The notes beneath the pieces are model-generated. The model saw only the letters and a list, made by a program, of their open reading frames with translations, was not told the DNA's origin and searched no databases. This document shows positions 29,410-38,280 of a stretch of 64,000 nucleotides of DNA, piece by piece. A program made the translations under genes and the position numbers. Numbering within the stretch: position 1 is the first letter of the stretch; each line of letters starts with the position of its first letter. Origin of the DNA: Mesorhizobium sp. Root102 (GTDB lineage Bacteria > Pseudomonadota > Alphaproteobacteria > Rhizobiales > Rhizobiaceae); assembly GCF_001425625.1 (NCBI RefSeq), contig NZ_LMCP01000001.1, forward strand, positions 187,430 to 251,429. Reading direction: 5' to 3'.

Positions 29410-30341
29410 AAGTCCTGGTGACAGGGGCGACGGGTTTCATCGGGCGTCTTGTCGCGCGCCATCTTCGGCAGGCCGGAGCAGAGCTTCGCCTCGCCTCCCG
29501 CCACCCGGAGAGGCTCGGGTCGGGGGATGGGGCGGTGCGGATGCCCAATTTCGATGCGCCGGCCGCGGCCTTCCTGGCACTCACCAGGGATGTGACCCAT
29601 GTCGTCCATTGTGCCGGCCTCAACAATGATCAGGGCAATGCCACCGAAGCCGACTATCGGGCGGCCAATGTCGAATTGAGCGCACGGCTGGCGCATGCCG
29701 CGGCGGCACAGGCAAGCGGACGCTTCATTCATCTCTCCTCGATCCGGGCCGTGATCGGCGCTCGCGTCAGCGCGACGATCGACGAGAACACGCTTCCTGC
29801 CCCGCAATGCGCCTACGGACGCTCGAAGCGCGACGGCGAGATCAGGGTTTTGGATGCCTATGCGTCGCATGGCCGCTCCGACGCCGCCGTGTTGCGCCTG
29901 CCTCCTGTCTATGGAAGCGGCATGAAGGGAAACCTCGCGACGCTGATGCGCCTGGCCGATACGGCGCTGCCGCTGCCGACCGGTGCCTTGACGGGAATCC
30001 GCTCGCTGATGTCAACCGAGGCCGCGGTGCGAGCGGTGTCGCACCTGCTCGGCCATTCGGGGTCACTGCGCCCGATCTATGTCGGCGCCGATGTGCCGCC
30101 GGTCGCCGTCGCGGCCATCATCGCCGCCTTTCGTGGAGGTTTCGGGCGGCCGATGCGCCTGATGACCGTGCCGGCCGGCCTGATACGGCCGGCGGCAAGC
30201 GTGCTGGGCAGGCGGGCTTTTTGGGACAGCCTGACCGCGACCCAGATTTGCGACCCCGCCCTGCTGGTATCGGAGGGTTGGACGCCTGAAACCGACACGC
30301 TCGAGCGGCTGACCGAACTGGCGCGGCTTAGCAGATCCTGA
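29406..30341 (+). CDS. NAD-dependent epimerase/dehydratase (SDR family)
   Basis: This 311-residue extended short-chain dehydrogenase acts on nucleotide sugars. The Rossmann motif VTGATGFIG is at residues 5-13, IHLSSIRAVIG holds the catalytic Ser region, and YGRSK is the catalytic Tyr-x-x-x-Lys. RLPPVYGSGMKGNL is the usual substrate-domain strand. The ATG overlaps the upstream polymerase/ligase gene (ATGA). Related SDRs often sit next to an initiating sugar-phosphate transferase, as here with a converging gene 23 bases away, and make UDP-GalNAc- or UDP-QuiNAc-type donors. The exact reaction is not determined. Confidence 0.8.
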   Translation: MKVLVTGATGFIGRLVARHLRQAGAELRLASRHPERLGSGDGAVRMPNFDAPAAAFLALTRDVTHVVHCAGLNNDQGNATEADYRAANVELSARLAHAAAAQASGRFIHLSSIRAVIGARVSATIDENTLPAPQCAYGRSKRDGEIRVLDAYASHGRSDAAVLRLPPVYGSGMKGNLATLMRLADTALPLPTGALTGIRSLMSTEAAVRAVSHLLGHSGSLRPIYVGADVPPVAVAAIIAAFRGGFGRPMRLMTVPAGLIRPAASVLGRRAFWDSLTATQICDPALLVSEGWTPETDTLERLTELARLSRS

Positions 30342-30364
30342 CTCTTCTTGGGAGCATGGTCCGC

Positions 30365-30904
30365 TCAGCTTCGATAAAGCGTTCCAAGCAGGATCCGAAG
30401 GTCGAGCCAGAACGACGCTGTGCGGAGATAGTCGGCATCGGTTTGCGCCAACAGCTCCGGGTTCGACATGTCGATGCCCTTGATCTGAGCCAGGCCGGTT
30501 ATGCCGGGCAGTGCCGCCAAAACCCCCAGTTGCCTGCGACACTCGATCAATTCCGTTTGGGTCGGCAGGCAGGGGCGCGGCCCGACCAGGCTCATCTCGC
30601 CCTTCAGAACGTTCCAGAATTGCGGCAGCTCATCGAGCTTGAACTTGCGCAAGGCCGCTCCAACCGATGTCACGGAATTCGCCGGCGCCTCATGCGAGGG
30701 CAATGACGGCGTCCCGACATACATCGTGCGCAACTTGTGGCAGCGAAAAAGCAGGCCGTCGCGGCCGACCCGCGTCTGGGAAAAAATAGCCCGACCGGGC
30801 GACGATGCGCGAACGGCGAGGACGGCCAGCACCAAAACAGGAGATGTGGTCACCAGCAGCACGGCCGCGCCGGCAAGATCGAAGATTTTCTTGGCTGCCT
30901 TCAT
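30365..30904 (-). CDS. undecaprenyl-phosphate sugar-phosphate transferase (bacterial sugar transferase)
   Basis: This protein of about 179 residues (PF02397) transfers a sugar-1-phosphate from a UDP-sugar to undecaprenyl phosphate, the first membrane step of repeat-unit assembly. It has one N-terminal membrane segment (KKIFDLAGAAVLLVTTSPVLVLAVLAV). The conserved catalytic core follows: FSQTRVGRDGLLFRCHKLRTM, LRKFKLDELPQFWNVLKGEMSLVGPRP and PGITGLAQIKG. It is the short, PglC-like form without the extra transmembrane domain of WbaP. The frame is open to 31021, overlapping the GT2 gene, but ATG 30904 starts right before the membrane segment. It is the last gene of the minus-strand set with the GT2 and the WbpM-type dehydratase. 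Confidence 0.88.
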   Translation of the reverse strand: MKAAKKIFDLAGAAVLLVTTSPVLVLAVLAVRASSPGRAIFSQTRVGRDGLLFRCHKLRTMYVGTPSLPSHEAPANSVTSVGAALRKFKLDELPQFWNVLKGEMSLVGPRPCLPTQTELIECRRQLGVLAALPGITGLAQIKGIDMSNPELLAQTDADYLRTASFWLDLRILLGTLYRS

Positions 30905-30953
30905 GAACGGCCGATAGTGCTCCCTGCGAAAGTCCCGAGGACCGTTCGATACT

Positions 30954-31892
30954 TCAGATGCGCCCCAGGATGAAAGCGAGATAGAGTCCCAGGGTTCCGG
31001 AAAAAGTCTGCCGATAGACACCGCTTTCGCGCAAGGCGGCCAAGCGGCGGAAAAGACCGCCCTGCCGCCCGCTGTTGAACAGGTCCAGGCATGCCGCCGC
31101 GTCCTCGGTCAGGAGGTCGCGATTGACGGCAAGGCCGTCAAGATTGAGATCCGTCCAGCCGGCGAACTCGCCCTTGAACAGGCGGCCAAGCCGGGAAACC
31201 CTTGCCCGCCACGATACGTTGGCGCCAACCAGGTTTGCCGCATGCTGCCGGTAGCGCACCAGCGGCCGCGAATCATAGCGGACGATGCCGCCGGCGGCGG
31301 TCACGATGAGATAGGCCCACCAGTCGTGGCTGACGAACCCGGTCCGCGCGGAGGCCGTGGCCAGAAGATCGCGTGCCGCGGCGTTGAGCAGGATGGTGTT
31401 GCCGCCGGCGATGCTTTGCACAAGCGCGTTGCGAAAGGATGGCGGCCGGGCAAACAGCGGCGAATGGCCGACCAGGCTTCCCGTTTCCGTCATGGTCGCG
31501 GTTCGCGAGCAAAACATCAGCGGGGTTTTCGCGTCATGGGCCCGCACCCAGCGCATGGCGCTCTCCAGCCTGTCGGACTCCCAGATATCGTCCTGGTCGC
31601 AGAAGGCATAGCAGTCCGCATCGACGCGCCGATCGAGGATCATCGACCGGAAATTGGCGGCGAAGCCTTGCCGCGGCCCCTCCACGAGGGTCATTCGACC
31701 CTTGGACCAGCGCGATTTCCATGTCTCGATGATGGCGGTGGTGCCATCGATGGAGCCATCGTCGGAGATCCACAGGTCGACCAGGGGGTGCGACTGCGCG
31801 AGCAGGGATTGCAGTTGCTCATCGATGAAGGCGGCGCCATCTTTCGTGCCCATCAGGACCGCGATGCGCGGATCTTCCTTGCTAACGACCAA
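30954..31892 (-). CDS. glycosyltransferase family 2 (rhamnosyltransferase-like)
   Basis: This 312-residue inverting GT-A glycosyltransferase has an N-terminal IAVLMGTKDGAAFIDEQLQSLLAQ and DLWISDDGSIDGT (nucleotide-binding DDGS). YAFCDQDDIWESDRL carries the metal-binding DxD-like site, and FVSHDWWAYLI is a typical catalytic-base region. QDDIW and HDWW are common in GT2 rhamnosyltransferases of O-antigen clusters, so rhamnose is a reasonable but unproven donor, supported by rfbABCD 12 kb away. Translation most likely starts at TTG three bases after the dehydratase stop. The C-terminus has a short hydrophobic stretch. Confidence 0.82.
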   Translation of the reverse strand: MVVSKEDPRIAVLMGTKDGAAFIDEQLQSLLAQSHPLVDLWISDDGSIDGTTAIIETWKSRWSKGRMTLVEGPRQGFAANFRSMILDRRVDADCYAFCDQDDIWESDRLESAMRWVRAHDAKTPLMFCSRTATMTETGSLVGHSPLFARPPSFRNALVQSIAGGNTILLNAAARDLLATASARTGFVSHDWWAYLIVTAAGGIVRYDSRPLVRYRQHAANLVGANVSWRARVSRLGRLFKGEFAGWTDLNLDGLAVNRDLLTEDAAACLDLFNSGRQGGLFRRLAALRESGVYRQTFSGTLGLYLAFILGRI

Positions 31893-31895
31893 GAT

Positions 31896-33884
31896 CTAGC
31901 TCGCCTGCCCGGCCGTTTTCGGGATCGCGCCCTGATGAATGCCCGCCCTGGCCTTCTTGGCGCGGTCGAGGCCCGCCAGCACGGCGAGCGCGGCAGCCTT
32001 GTCCTGGTTCCGCACCGACTGCCGCAGCACCGTGAGCGCAAGCTGGACATCCGACCATTCCACGACGTCCGTACTGAGGCCGAAAATCTTCGAAATGCCG
32101 AGTTCGACGAGCTCCTCATCTTCGCCATGCAGCGTTTCGTGGAGTTTTTCGCCGGGCCTTATGCCGGTGAACCGGATCGCGATGTCGGTGTATGGGCTCT
32201 TGCCGGCCATGCGGATCATCGTTTCGGCCACTTCAAGGATCGGCACCGGCTTGCCCATGTCGAGCATATAGACGGCATAATCTTCCCCGCTCCGCCGCGA
32301 CGCGGCATCGGCCGCCGACATGATGACGAGATCGACGGCTTCGGCCACGGTCATGAAATAGCGTGTCATGCGCCGGTCAGTGATGGTGACGGGTCCTCCG
32401 GCCTCGATCTGCGCCTGGAATATCGTCGCCACAGAGCCATTGCTGCCGAAGACATTGCCGAACCGCACGGCTATGAACCTGGTGGCGGAGCGACGCTCGC
32501 CCGGCTCGCCCGCGGGCATTCCATGCAAGGCGCTGACGATCTGTTCGGCGGCCCGCTTTGTCGTGCCGAGCACCGATGTCGGATCCACCGCCTTGTCGCT
32601 CGATATCATGACGAATTGCGGAACCCCGCATTCGGCGGCGACCTCGGCGCAGACAAGCGTTCCGAAAATATTGGTCTGGATGGCCGAATCCCAGTTTTCC
32701 TCGAGCAGCGGAACGTGTTTGAGCGCCGCGGCATGAAAGATGATGTCGGGCCGGAATTCCGTGACGACACGCATTATCTGGCGCCGGTCCGCGACATCGA
32801 CGATGCGGACCTTGAGACGGTCGTGGTCCTTCTCGTCGATATACTGGCTCAGCTGGAAGATGCCGAACTCGGAGTTGTCGGCGACCAGCACCGCCTCCGC
32901 TCCCAGCCGCAGCGACCGTTTGACCAGCATCCGGCCGATCGAGCCGGCGCCGCCTGTGACCAGGACACGTTTGCCGCCGACAAAGGCGCCGATGCGCTCG
33001 ACATCGGACGCGACCGTCGGACGGCGCAGGATGGTTTCCATCTCGACGGTGTCGAGAACCAGCTTTCCGTGCTGTTCCAGTTCCGAAAGACCGGAGAACT
33101 GCACGACATTTATGCCGCCGTGCCGGGCGACGCGGACGAGTTCCGAATAGTCCTCGATCTCGTGCTCGGCGCCGCTGCCGAAAATCAGCAAATCCAGGCT
33201 TTTGGTGCCGCTCACATAGTCTTCCAGGACGTCGATCAGACGCGGCAGGGTCGCGACCACCGGAACGCCCTGGATCCGCGTGCCCAACGGCGCGCCGCGC
33301 TCGGTCGCCATGATGCCCGCGATGGAGTGGTCCGCCGGCTGTGCCGTGCGCGTGAAGCGAATGATCAGGTCGGCCTCGCCGAGCCGGCCGACGAACAACG
33401 CCCGCTTGGCCCGCGACTTGTCGGTCTTGCGGCTCAGAATGCCCCAACTCACGCCGTCACGCAGGAAGCGGTAGAACAGCCGGGGCGCCGATATGATCGT
33501 GAAGGAGACGAGGAAGAAGACGATGAACTGACGCTCGTTCAGCCCCTGCACGGGTTTGAAAGAACGGAGCAGCAGCGAGGCCAGGTAGAGAGTGAGCGTC
33601 AGGATCGCACAGCTCTTCAGGATGTTGAAAAAGTCGGGCGTCGAGGCAAAGCGCCATACCGTGGTGTAGAGGCCACAATATCTGAACAGCAAATGGCTGA
33701 TGAGGACGACGCATGCCCAGGTTGCCAGCCCCTCGTCGGAGAGTGCCGCGAACGAAAGATCCGACCGCGAAAGCACGAGGCTGAGCGCAACGGCGACCAG
33801 GACCATGACCACGTCCTGGACCATGATGAAGGCGCGCCGCATCTGCGGCCTGAGCCGGAACACAGCTTCCAGGTAAGAATTCAT
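31896..33884 (-). CDS. membrane nucleotide-sugar 4,6-dehydratase (WbpM/CapD/FlaA1 family)
   Basis: This 662-residue protein has four N-terminal membrane helices (about 18-140), a CoA-binding-like Rossmann module (about 165-280) and a C-terminal SDR domain (about 305-600) starting VLVTGGAGSIGRMLV. Family members convert UDP-GlcNAc to 4-keto-6-deoxy sugars, precursors of QuiNAc, FucNAc or bacillosamine. In the active site SSDKAVDPTSVLGTTKR, the usual SDR Tyr is replaced, as in the WbpM/FlaA1 group, here by Leu where Met is usual. Downstream are a GT2 and an initiating transferase, together a module to make and mount the first sugar of a repeat unit. Confidence 0.9.
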   Translation of the reverse strand: MNSYLEAVFRLRPQMRRAFIMVQDVVMVLVAVALSLVLSRSDLSFAALSDEGLATWACVVLISHLLFRYCGLYTTVWRFASTPDFFNILKSCAILTLTLYLASLLLRSFKPVQGLNERQFIVFFLVSFTIISAPRLFYRFLRDGVSWGILSRKTDKSRAKRALFVGRLGEADLIIRFTRTAQPADHSIAGIMATERGAPLGTRIQGVPVVATLPRLIDVLEDYVSGTKSLDLLIFGSGAEHEIEDYSELVRVARHGGINVVQFSGLSELEQHGKLVLDTVEMETILRRPTVASDVERIGAFVGGKRVLVTGGAGSIGRMLVKRSLRLGAEAVLVADNSEFGIFQLSQYIDEKDHDRLKVRIVDVADRRQIMRVVTEFRPDIIFHAAALKHVPLLEENWDSAIQTNIFGTLVCAEVAAECGVPQFVMISSDKAVDPTSVLGTTKRAAEQIVSALHGMPAGEPGERRSATRFIAVRFGNVFGSNGSVATIFQAQIEAGGPVTITDRRMTRYFMTVAEAVDLVIMSAADAASRRSGEDYAVYMLDMGKPVPILEVAETMIRMAGKSPYTDIAIRFTGIRPGEKLHETLHGEDEELVELGISKIFGLSTDVVEWSDVQLALTVLRQSVRNQDKAAALAVLAGLDRAKKARAGIHQGAIPKTAGQAS

Positions 33885-34276
33885 CGGGCGGCACTAGACT
33901 CCAGGCTCAAGGGCATGAACACCTGCAAAGTGCGAACACGAAGATACTTCGTGGCCGATCACCTTATCAGTGCCATCCCCGGCCCCCGCCTTGTTGTATC
34001 GCATACTGCGGGCGTGACGTCATAGCCAGTTGTTTTTTGAAGCGCGATCATCATTCGCGGGCGATTGCCGCCAGGTCCGCATTAGATCGTGCTACTAAAG
34101 GGGCAACGCGGCATCGGCATGTGTCCAGTTTTGCCGCAGTTGACTCTGCTACCGACCTCGTTACGACGCAATGCGTTGCCATATGCCCGCCGAAATGGAT
34201 ATTAGAGACGGGCTTGGTGGTTCGCTATGGCGGCGAAGGATAATGCGCCAGAACAACGGATTGCGATACTCCACCT
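33885..34276. other. 392-base divergent intergenic region, no gene seen
   Basis: The gap lies between the WbpM-type gene (minus) and the Wzm-like permease gene (plus). A 68-codon open frame at 34037-34243 shows no recognisable protein features and is probably chance. The segment marks a change: the minus-strand genes on the left look like typical high-GC coding sequence, while composition becomes more mixed to the right. Confidence 0.5.
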
Positions 34277-35062
34277 ATGATTGCGGTACTAACCGGCGCT
34301 CTTGACGATATCTCCAAGGCCATGAGGTTGCACCGGGTCTGGGTTGCGCTTGCCCATGAGGACATCGGCGACCAGCACAGACGCACGACGCTCGGTCCCA
34401 TCTGGCTGTTGATCAACTACCTCGCTTTTGCAGGCACCTTCGTCGTCATCTTCGGCGAAAATCGCTCGGTGCCGCATTTTGCCGCTTACGTGGCGACCGG
34501 GTTACTGGTCTGGCTTTATTTCATGGAAGTGATCACCCTGAGTGTGACCCTCTTTGCTCGCGAGGAGAGTTTCATCAAGGGGACAACACTTCCACTGACC
34601 ATCTATGTCATGCGCCTCACCATGCAATCGGTAATCCGCGCAGGCTACGCCTTGGTCGGCTGCCTAGCCATCCTCCTGCTCGTGCGCACGCCGCTCACTG
34701 TTGACTGGCTCTGGTCAGGGTTAGCGCTCATCATGATCATGATAGTGACGCCGGCGGTGATCCTGGTCTTTGCCGTGGCTGGTGCATTCTTCCCCGATTT
34801 GAGCTTCATCGTTCAGAACCTTATGCGCATCGGCACGTTCATCACTCCGGTGTTCTGGATTGGCCCGGGCCAAGGCATCCGTGGCGAGTTCTATCGCTGG
34901 AACCCCTTCACCTATTTCCTGGAAATCGTACGCCTGCCGGTGATAGACGCTGAATTCCCGGCCACCGCTTTCGGCATTTGCACGATAATGATCGTCTTAC
35001 TGTGGGTATTGGCTGTGCTGCTTTTGGGCAGATGTCGAAAGAAGATCGTGTTCGTGCTCTGA
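34277..35062 (+). CDS. polysaccharide ABC exporter permease (Wzm/KpsM-like)
   Basis: This 261-residue ABC-2 type membrane protein has six predicted helices. A cytoplasmic N-terminus contains LGPIWLLINYLAF (the conserved LGxxWxxxxP-like start of ABC-2 exporters). The C-terminal half has VFWIGPGQGIRGEFYRWNPFTYFLEIVRLPV, matching the FTPVxW...NPxxxxxxxxR pattern of Wzm/RfbA/TagG proteins. With the ATPase that begins on its stop codon (TGATG) it forms a transporter that carries undecaprenyl-linked polysaccharide across the inner membrane, the ABC-dependent route for O-antigen or capsule. Confidence 0.87.
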   Translation: MIAVLTGALDDISKAMRLHRVWVALAHEDIGDQHRRTTLGPIWLLINYLAFAGTFVVIFGENRSVPHFAAYVATGLLVWLYFMEVITLSVTLFAREESFIKGTTLPLTIYVMRLTMQSVIRAGYALVGCLAILLLVRTPLTVDWLWSGLALIMIMIVTPAVILVFAVAGAFFPDLSFIVQNLMRIGTFITPVFWIGPGQGIRGEFYRWNPFTYFLEIVRLPVIDAEFPATAFGICTIMIVLLWVLAVLLLGRCRKKIVFVL

Positions 35063-35811
35063 TGGTTTCAATTCACGCCGAAAATCTGGGCCTCAGCTAC
35101 AAGGTCCGCCAGAAGATGACGCTAGGCCTGCGGGACAGGCGCGTACTGGCGGGTGGACGCATCGAGGGTATGGGCCGCGACCGCCACGTGACGGCGCTAG
35201 ATCGCGTGAGCTTCTCGCTCGAAGCAGGTGATCGACTCGGTCTTGTGGGCGCCAACGGCGCAGGCAAGACCACACTTCTCAAAGTGCTCTACGGTATTTA
35301 CGTGCCGACAAAAGGCAGGGTCGCAATCGAAGGTCGAGTCGATGCGCTGTTCAACATCGGGCTGGGTTTCCGCCCAGAGGCTACCGGGCGGCGCAACATC
35401 GAGTTGCGCGGCCTCATCAATGGCTGGAGCCCGGATGAGATCAAGGTACGCATGGATGAGATCATCGTATTCAGCGAGCTCGGCGATTTCATAGACCTGC
35501 CGTTCAAGTCCTACAGCCAGGGCATGGCAGCACGGCTGGCCTTTTCCATCGCTACCAGCTTCGAACCCGAGATCTTGCTGATGGACGAATGGATCGGTGC
35601 CGGCGACCCGAATTTTCAGGACAAGGCACGGCAGCGCATGAACGAGATGGCCGAGAAGGCCGGGATCATCGTGCTGGCGAGTCATAACCACGGACTGCTG
35701 AAGAAGACTTGCAACAAGATTTTGGAATTGCATGAATCCAGGCTACGCACATTTTGCAGTGCTGAAGAATGGTTCGGAAAGCAAGCCAGCTCCGACGAAA
35801 GCCGTTTGTAG
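35062..35811 (+). CDS. polysaccharide ABC exporter ATP-binding protein (Wzt/KpsT-like)
   Basis: This 249-residue ATPase partners the preceding permease. Walker A is GANGAGKTTLLKVL, the signature is the unusual SYSQGMAARL typical of Wzt/TagH/KpsT rather than LSGGQ, and Walker B is ILLMDEWIGAGD. ELRGLINGWSPDEI is also characteristic. The frame is open earlier, but the start overlapping the permease stop (TGATG) is fixed by the family N-terminus VSIHAENLGLSYKV. It is short: the extra C-terminal carbohydrate-binding domain of Wzt proteins that recognise a capped polymer end is absent. The exporter should therefore not depend on that kind of cap recognition. Confidence 0.88.
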   Translation: MVSIHAENLGLSYKVRQKMTLGLRDRRVLAGGRIEGMGRDRHVTALDRVSFSLEAGDRLGLVGANGAGKTTLLKVLYGIYVPTKGRVAIEGRVDALFNIGLGFRPEATGRRNIELRGLINGWSPDEIKVRMDEIIVFSELGDFIDLPFKSYSQGMAARLAFSIATSFEPEILLMDEWIGAGDPNFQDKARQRMNEMAEKAGIIVLASHNHGLLKKTCNKILELHESRLRTFCSAEEWFGKQASSDESRL

Positions 35812-36345
35812 GTCGTACGGCAGCTGCGAATGGTTTCTAAGAAAGATCGAGTTCAGCATGTTTAAGCACACATTGCCCTTATTGTCGGAAGCGGAACGCG
35901 CCGCAGCGTTGGGGGATTAGCGCGGCGCTTGCGATGGCGATTTTGTGGTTCCATCTTACTTTGCTTGCAAAGCTTGATCCGCCGACCCATCTGAGCTTCG
36001 CGGTGGTATTGAAGGCGAAGCGTACGGCGACATCTCTTGCGAGATAGATTTTTGGGCGGGGATTGTTGGAGAATAGTGGGACGTCGACCCATTCCAAGTG
36101 TCGGTAAACCCTCCAGCTAGCAAGATTCCGCAGGCCGGACCTCTCCAAACCGACCTGACCTACATGATGTCAGAGATAGAGGCTGAAGCTGGCGTTCCCG
36201 AGCGTCTTTACTGCCCGGTTTACGAATCATTTTGCCGGGTACAAGCAAACCCCAACTACACCCTGGCCAGCGCTGCTGCCCGCTACGTCGGTTCCTAGAC
36301 CAGATAACCGGCTTCTTCGATCGCCATGTTCGAATACACCGTGGT
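35812..36345. other. 534-base segment without an intact gene; possible remnants
   Basis: Between the ATPase gene and the next methyltransferase all frames are broken by stops. On plus, an ATG near 35858 opens a 20-codon frame (MFKHTLPLLSEAERAAALGD) that reads like the start of a protein and then stops. On minus, a frame at 35879-36148 is open for 89 codons but is not recognised. The DNA is visibly less GC-rich than the glycogen region. I see no transposase motifs or terminal inverted repeats. Confidence 0.45.
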
Positions 36346-37104
36346 TTAGCGTTTCGTCCAAGCGCCAACATCGTGGATGTTCGCCCACCCGGCTTCGCTA
36401 TAGCCGACCAAGCGAGCGTCAGCGTGTCGTTTGCCTAACGCCACCACGCGTTCTACCGATGTAAGCGAAAGTCCCCATTCGCTCATGCCGACTTGGCCGG
36501 CGGCATTTGGGTATGGCCAATAGCCGATCCCTGTCTGATCGTAATCCTCCAGCATTTTTGCCTGGCTGGTGGCTTGGGCCGGATTGTTCTTGCTGATCTC
36601 GTATGAGGTGTGGCCCCGGAAGGTTGCGATCAGCATCCCACCGCGCCCCAGCGCCGCAAAGAGCTTGTCGAACAAAATTTGCATTCTCTCGTAATCCAAA
36701 TGGGTGAAGACGGAGCCGACCCAGATTAGATCCATGCCACCTGGTATCTTGATGTCAGAAGGGTGCTCTGACGAAAGCACCGCATCTCCTCCGAACTCGC
36801 GGGCGCAAAACTCGATACAACTCGGATCGATATCGCAGAAGGTTATATTGGCGCTTGGGAACAGTGACCGGATATAGCGAGCACCGCGACCATGGCCGCA
36901 TCCGAAATCCATGATGTTGTAAATAGCCTCTTTCCGAGCGATAGCCAAGTTTGAGACAATAACCTTCAATACGCTCTCGCCGACAATGTCGTAGTCATCA
37001 AGGAACGGATTGCCTTTAAACATTCCATCATCAGGGTGGATCGTCGGAATGACGCCGCGCTGCCTGTAACCCTGCCACATCGCTGCCAATTTATCGATCT
37101 GCAT
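36346..37104 (-). CDS. class I SAM-dependent methyltransferase
   Basis: This protein of about 252 residues has a class I methyltransferase core. Motif I is NIMDFGCGHGRGARYI (SAM-binding GxGxGxG variant), ITFCDIDPSCIEFC holds the acidic residue that contacts the SAM ribose, and LIWVGSVFTHLDYERMQILFDKLFAALGRGGMLIATF covers motifs IV-V. The start is ATG 37104, with AGGAG about ten bases upstream; a GTG at 37131 lacks a ribosome-binding site. Its place beside an O-antigen-type exporter suggests O-methylation of a sugar in the polysaccharide or of its end. The acceptor is unknown. Confidence 0.78.
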   Translation of the reverse strand: MQIDKLAAMWQGYRQRGVIPTIHPDDGMFKGNPFLDDYDIVGESVLKVIVSNLAIARKEAIYNIMDFGCGHGRGARYIRSLFPSANITFCDIDPSCIEFCAREFGGDAVLSSEHPSDIKIPGGMDLIWVGSVFTHLDYERMQILFDKLFAALGRGGMLIATFRGHTSYEISKNNPAQATSQAKMLEDYDQTGIGYWPYPNAAGQVGMSEWGLSLTSVERVVALGKRHADARLVGYSEAGWANIHDVGAWTKR

Positions 37105-37502
37105 ACAACGCTCGCTCCTGACAAAACCCACGGCTTAGCTAGACGATTTGGTGACTAAGCGCAACGTAGAGAGCTTCGTGCCAGTCACTCCCGCTCGCGA
37201 CTGCGAGCACATCAGATCGATGTACTGACCCGATACGGAGTCACCCACGTAGCCTTGGCAATTGCTTCTGCCGAACGGTCCATAATCGGGGAGATGCCGC
37301 AAATTCCGTAGGCGTGTAAATTTCTGCTTCTCGCCCACCCGACCCAACTCGTCCGGCCGCTGGCTTAATGCGTCACCCGTGTCCCTCGGCCTTTGGCAGG
37401 CTCCCCTGCCTAAGCGAGACTTTCACCGGTCCCCATGCCTTCGCGGATTCAACATCGGCGCCGGACGTCACCTCGGCACGCTTTACGACTTTGCAACCGC
37501 GC
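37105..37502. other. 398-base segment between methyltransferase genes; unrecognised fragments
   Basis: No intact gene is recognised. On minus, a 70-codon frame at 37135-37347 (containing SGQYIDLMCSQSRAG) and a start-less frame at about 37374-37500 (containing VKVSLRQGSLPKAEGHG) look more protein-like than random, but neither has a ribosome-binding site and I cannot assign them. Together they may be the eroded remains of one gene, broken by stops, between two methyltransferase genes on the same strand. Confidence 0.4.
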
Positions 37503-38237
37503 TCAATTAGCGGAGGGCTTACGCGCCAAATATACTTCGGTGAATTCTCCTATAATTCCGTGCTTGTGGTCGTGAAATCGGCAAACCTCGACGTCCATCC
37601 CTGACCATTGACGGGTCAGTTCCGCAAGATCGTAACCATAGTGGAATGTTACCAGCGAACCCGCATCACTCACCGGATTTCCATGGTATTCAGCCTCGGC
37701 AATATATTCGATTGATCCATCTGCCTTATATAGCGCGCGACGCTCACTACTCACCTTTCCCTTGTAAGTGGGAACCGTAAAAAGATAAGCGCCGTTAGGT
37801 CTCAGCGTCCGAGCAATCTCTTTTGTCACGATTTCCGGCATGTTGACGTGCTCCATGACATCCAGCGTCACGACAAGATCAAAACTTGCGTCAGCGAAGG
37901 TCTGCGCCTCCAGGTTCTCGTTTCGAAAGCCCTTGATAAGCGAGCCCGGACGTTCCCCCGGAAAGTACTGCGACTCGACATACCGGGTGCATTCTCGCTT
38001 CAACTTGGGAGAAATCCCTCGAGCGGTCGGGGAGGATTCGTGAACGGAGAGTTCGCGCCAATTGGGAACGTATCGCTTCAGCATAAGAGCTAACGCTCGC
38101 TCTCGTGGAATCGACCCGCATTTGGAACACAGCAGGTGATCGCGGTACCAATCGTATTTGGCAGAGAAATCAACGTGAGCCTCACAAATCGGGCAATATC
38201 CAGCGCCCTTATAGACTAGTCTATGATCAGTATTCAT
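37503..38237 (-). CDS. SAM-dependent methyltransferase with N-terminal zinc-ribbon-like motif
   Basis: This 244-residue protein begins with two Cys pairs (CPICEAH near 15 and CSKCGSIPRERAL near 37), a probable zinc ribbon. A Methyltransf_11-like domain follows: SFDLVVTLDVMEHV is the usual 'D-V-x-E-H' motif and IARTLRPNGAYLFTVPTY is motif post II/III. The SAM-binding motif I is atypical (HESSPTARG). The start is ATG 38237, preceded by GGTGATC, a seven-base match to the 16S rRNA 3' end. It is more AT-rich than the glg genes. It probably modifies a sugar of the polysaccharide made by this locus; the acceptor is unknown. Confidence 0.75.
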   Translation of the reverse strand: MNTDHRLVYKGAGYCPICEAHVDFSAKYDWYRDHLLCSKCGSIPRERALALMLKRYVPNWRELSVHESSPTARGISPKLKRECTRYVESQYFPGERPGSLIKGFRNENLEAQTFADASFDLVVTLDVMEHVNMPEIVTKEIARTLRPNGAYLFTVPTYKGKVSSERRALYKADGSIEYIAEAEYHGNPVSDAGSLVTFHYGYDLAELTRQWSGMDVEVCRFHDHKHGIIGEFTEVYLARKPSAN

Positions 38238-38280
38238 AAAGATCACCATTTGATTCGCAAGTCACTGCAAGATACAAGCC

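Noticed and set aside
31242..34025. 927-codon plus-strand open frame
   Set aside because: It is antisense to the GT2 and WbpM-type genes, with composition typical of a complement-strand shadow (His/Arg/Asp rich).
34037..34243. 68-codon plus-strand ORF upstream of the Wzm-like gene
   Set aside because: No ribosome-binding site or protein-like features; likely chance.
35812..37502. Insertion sequence remnants
   Set aside because: No transposase motif, terminal inverted repeats or target duplication could be found by eye.
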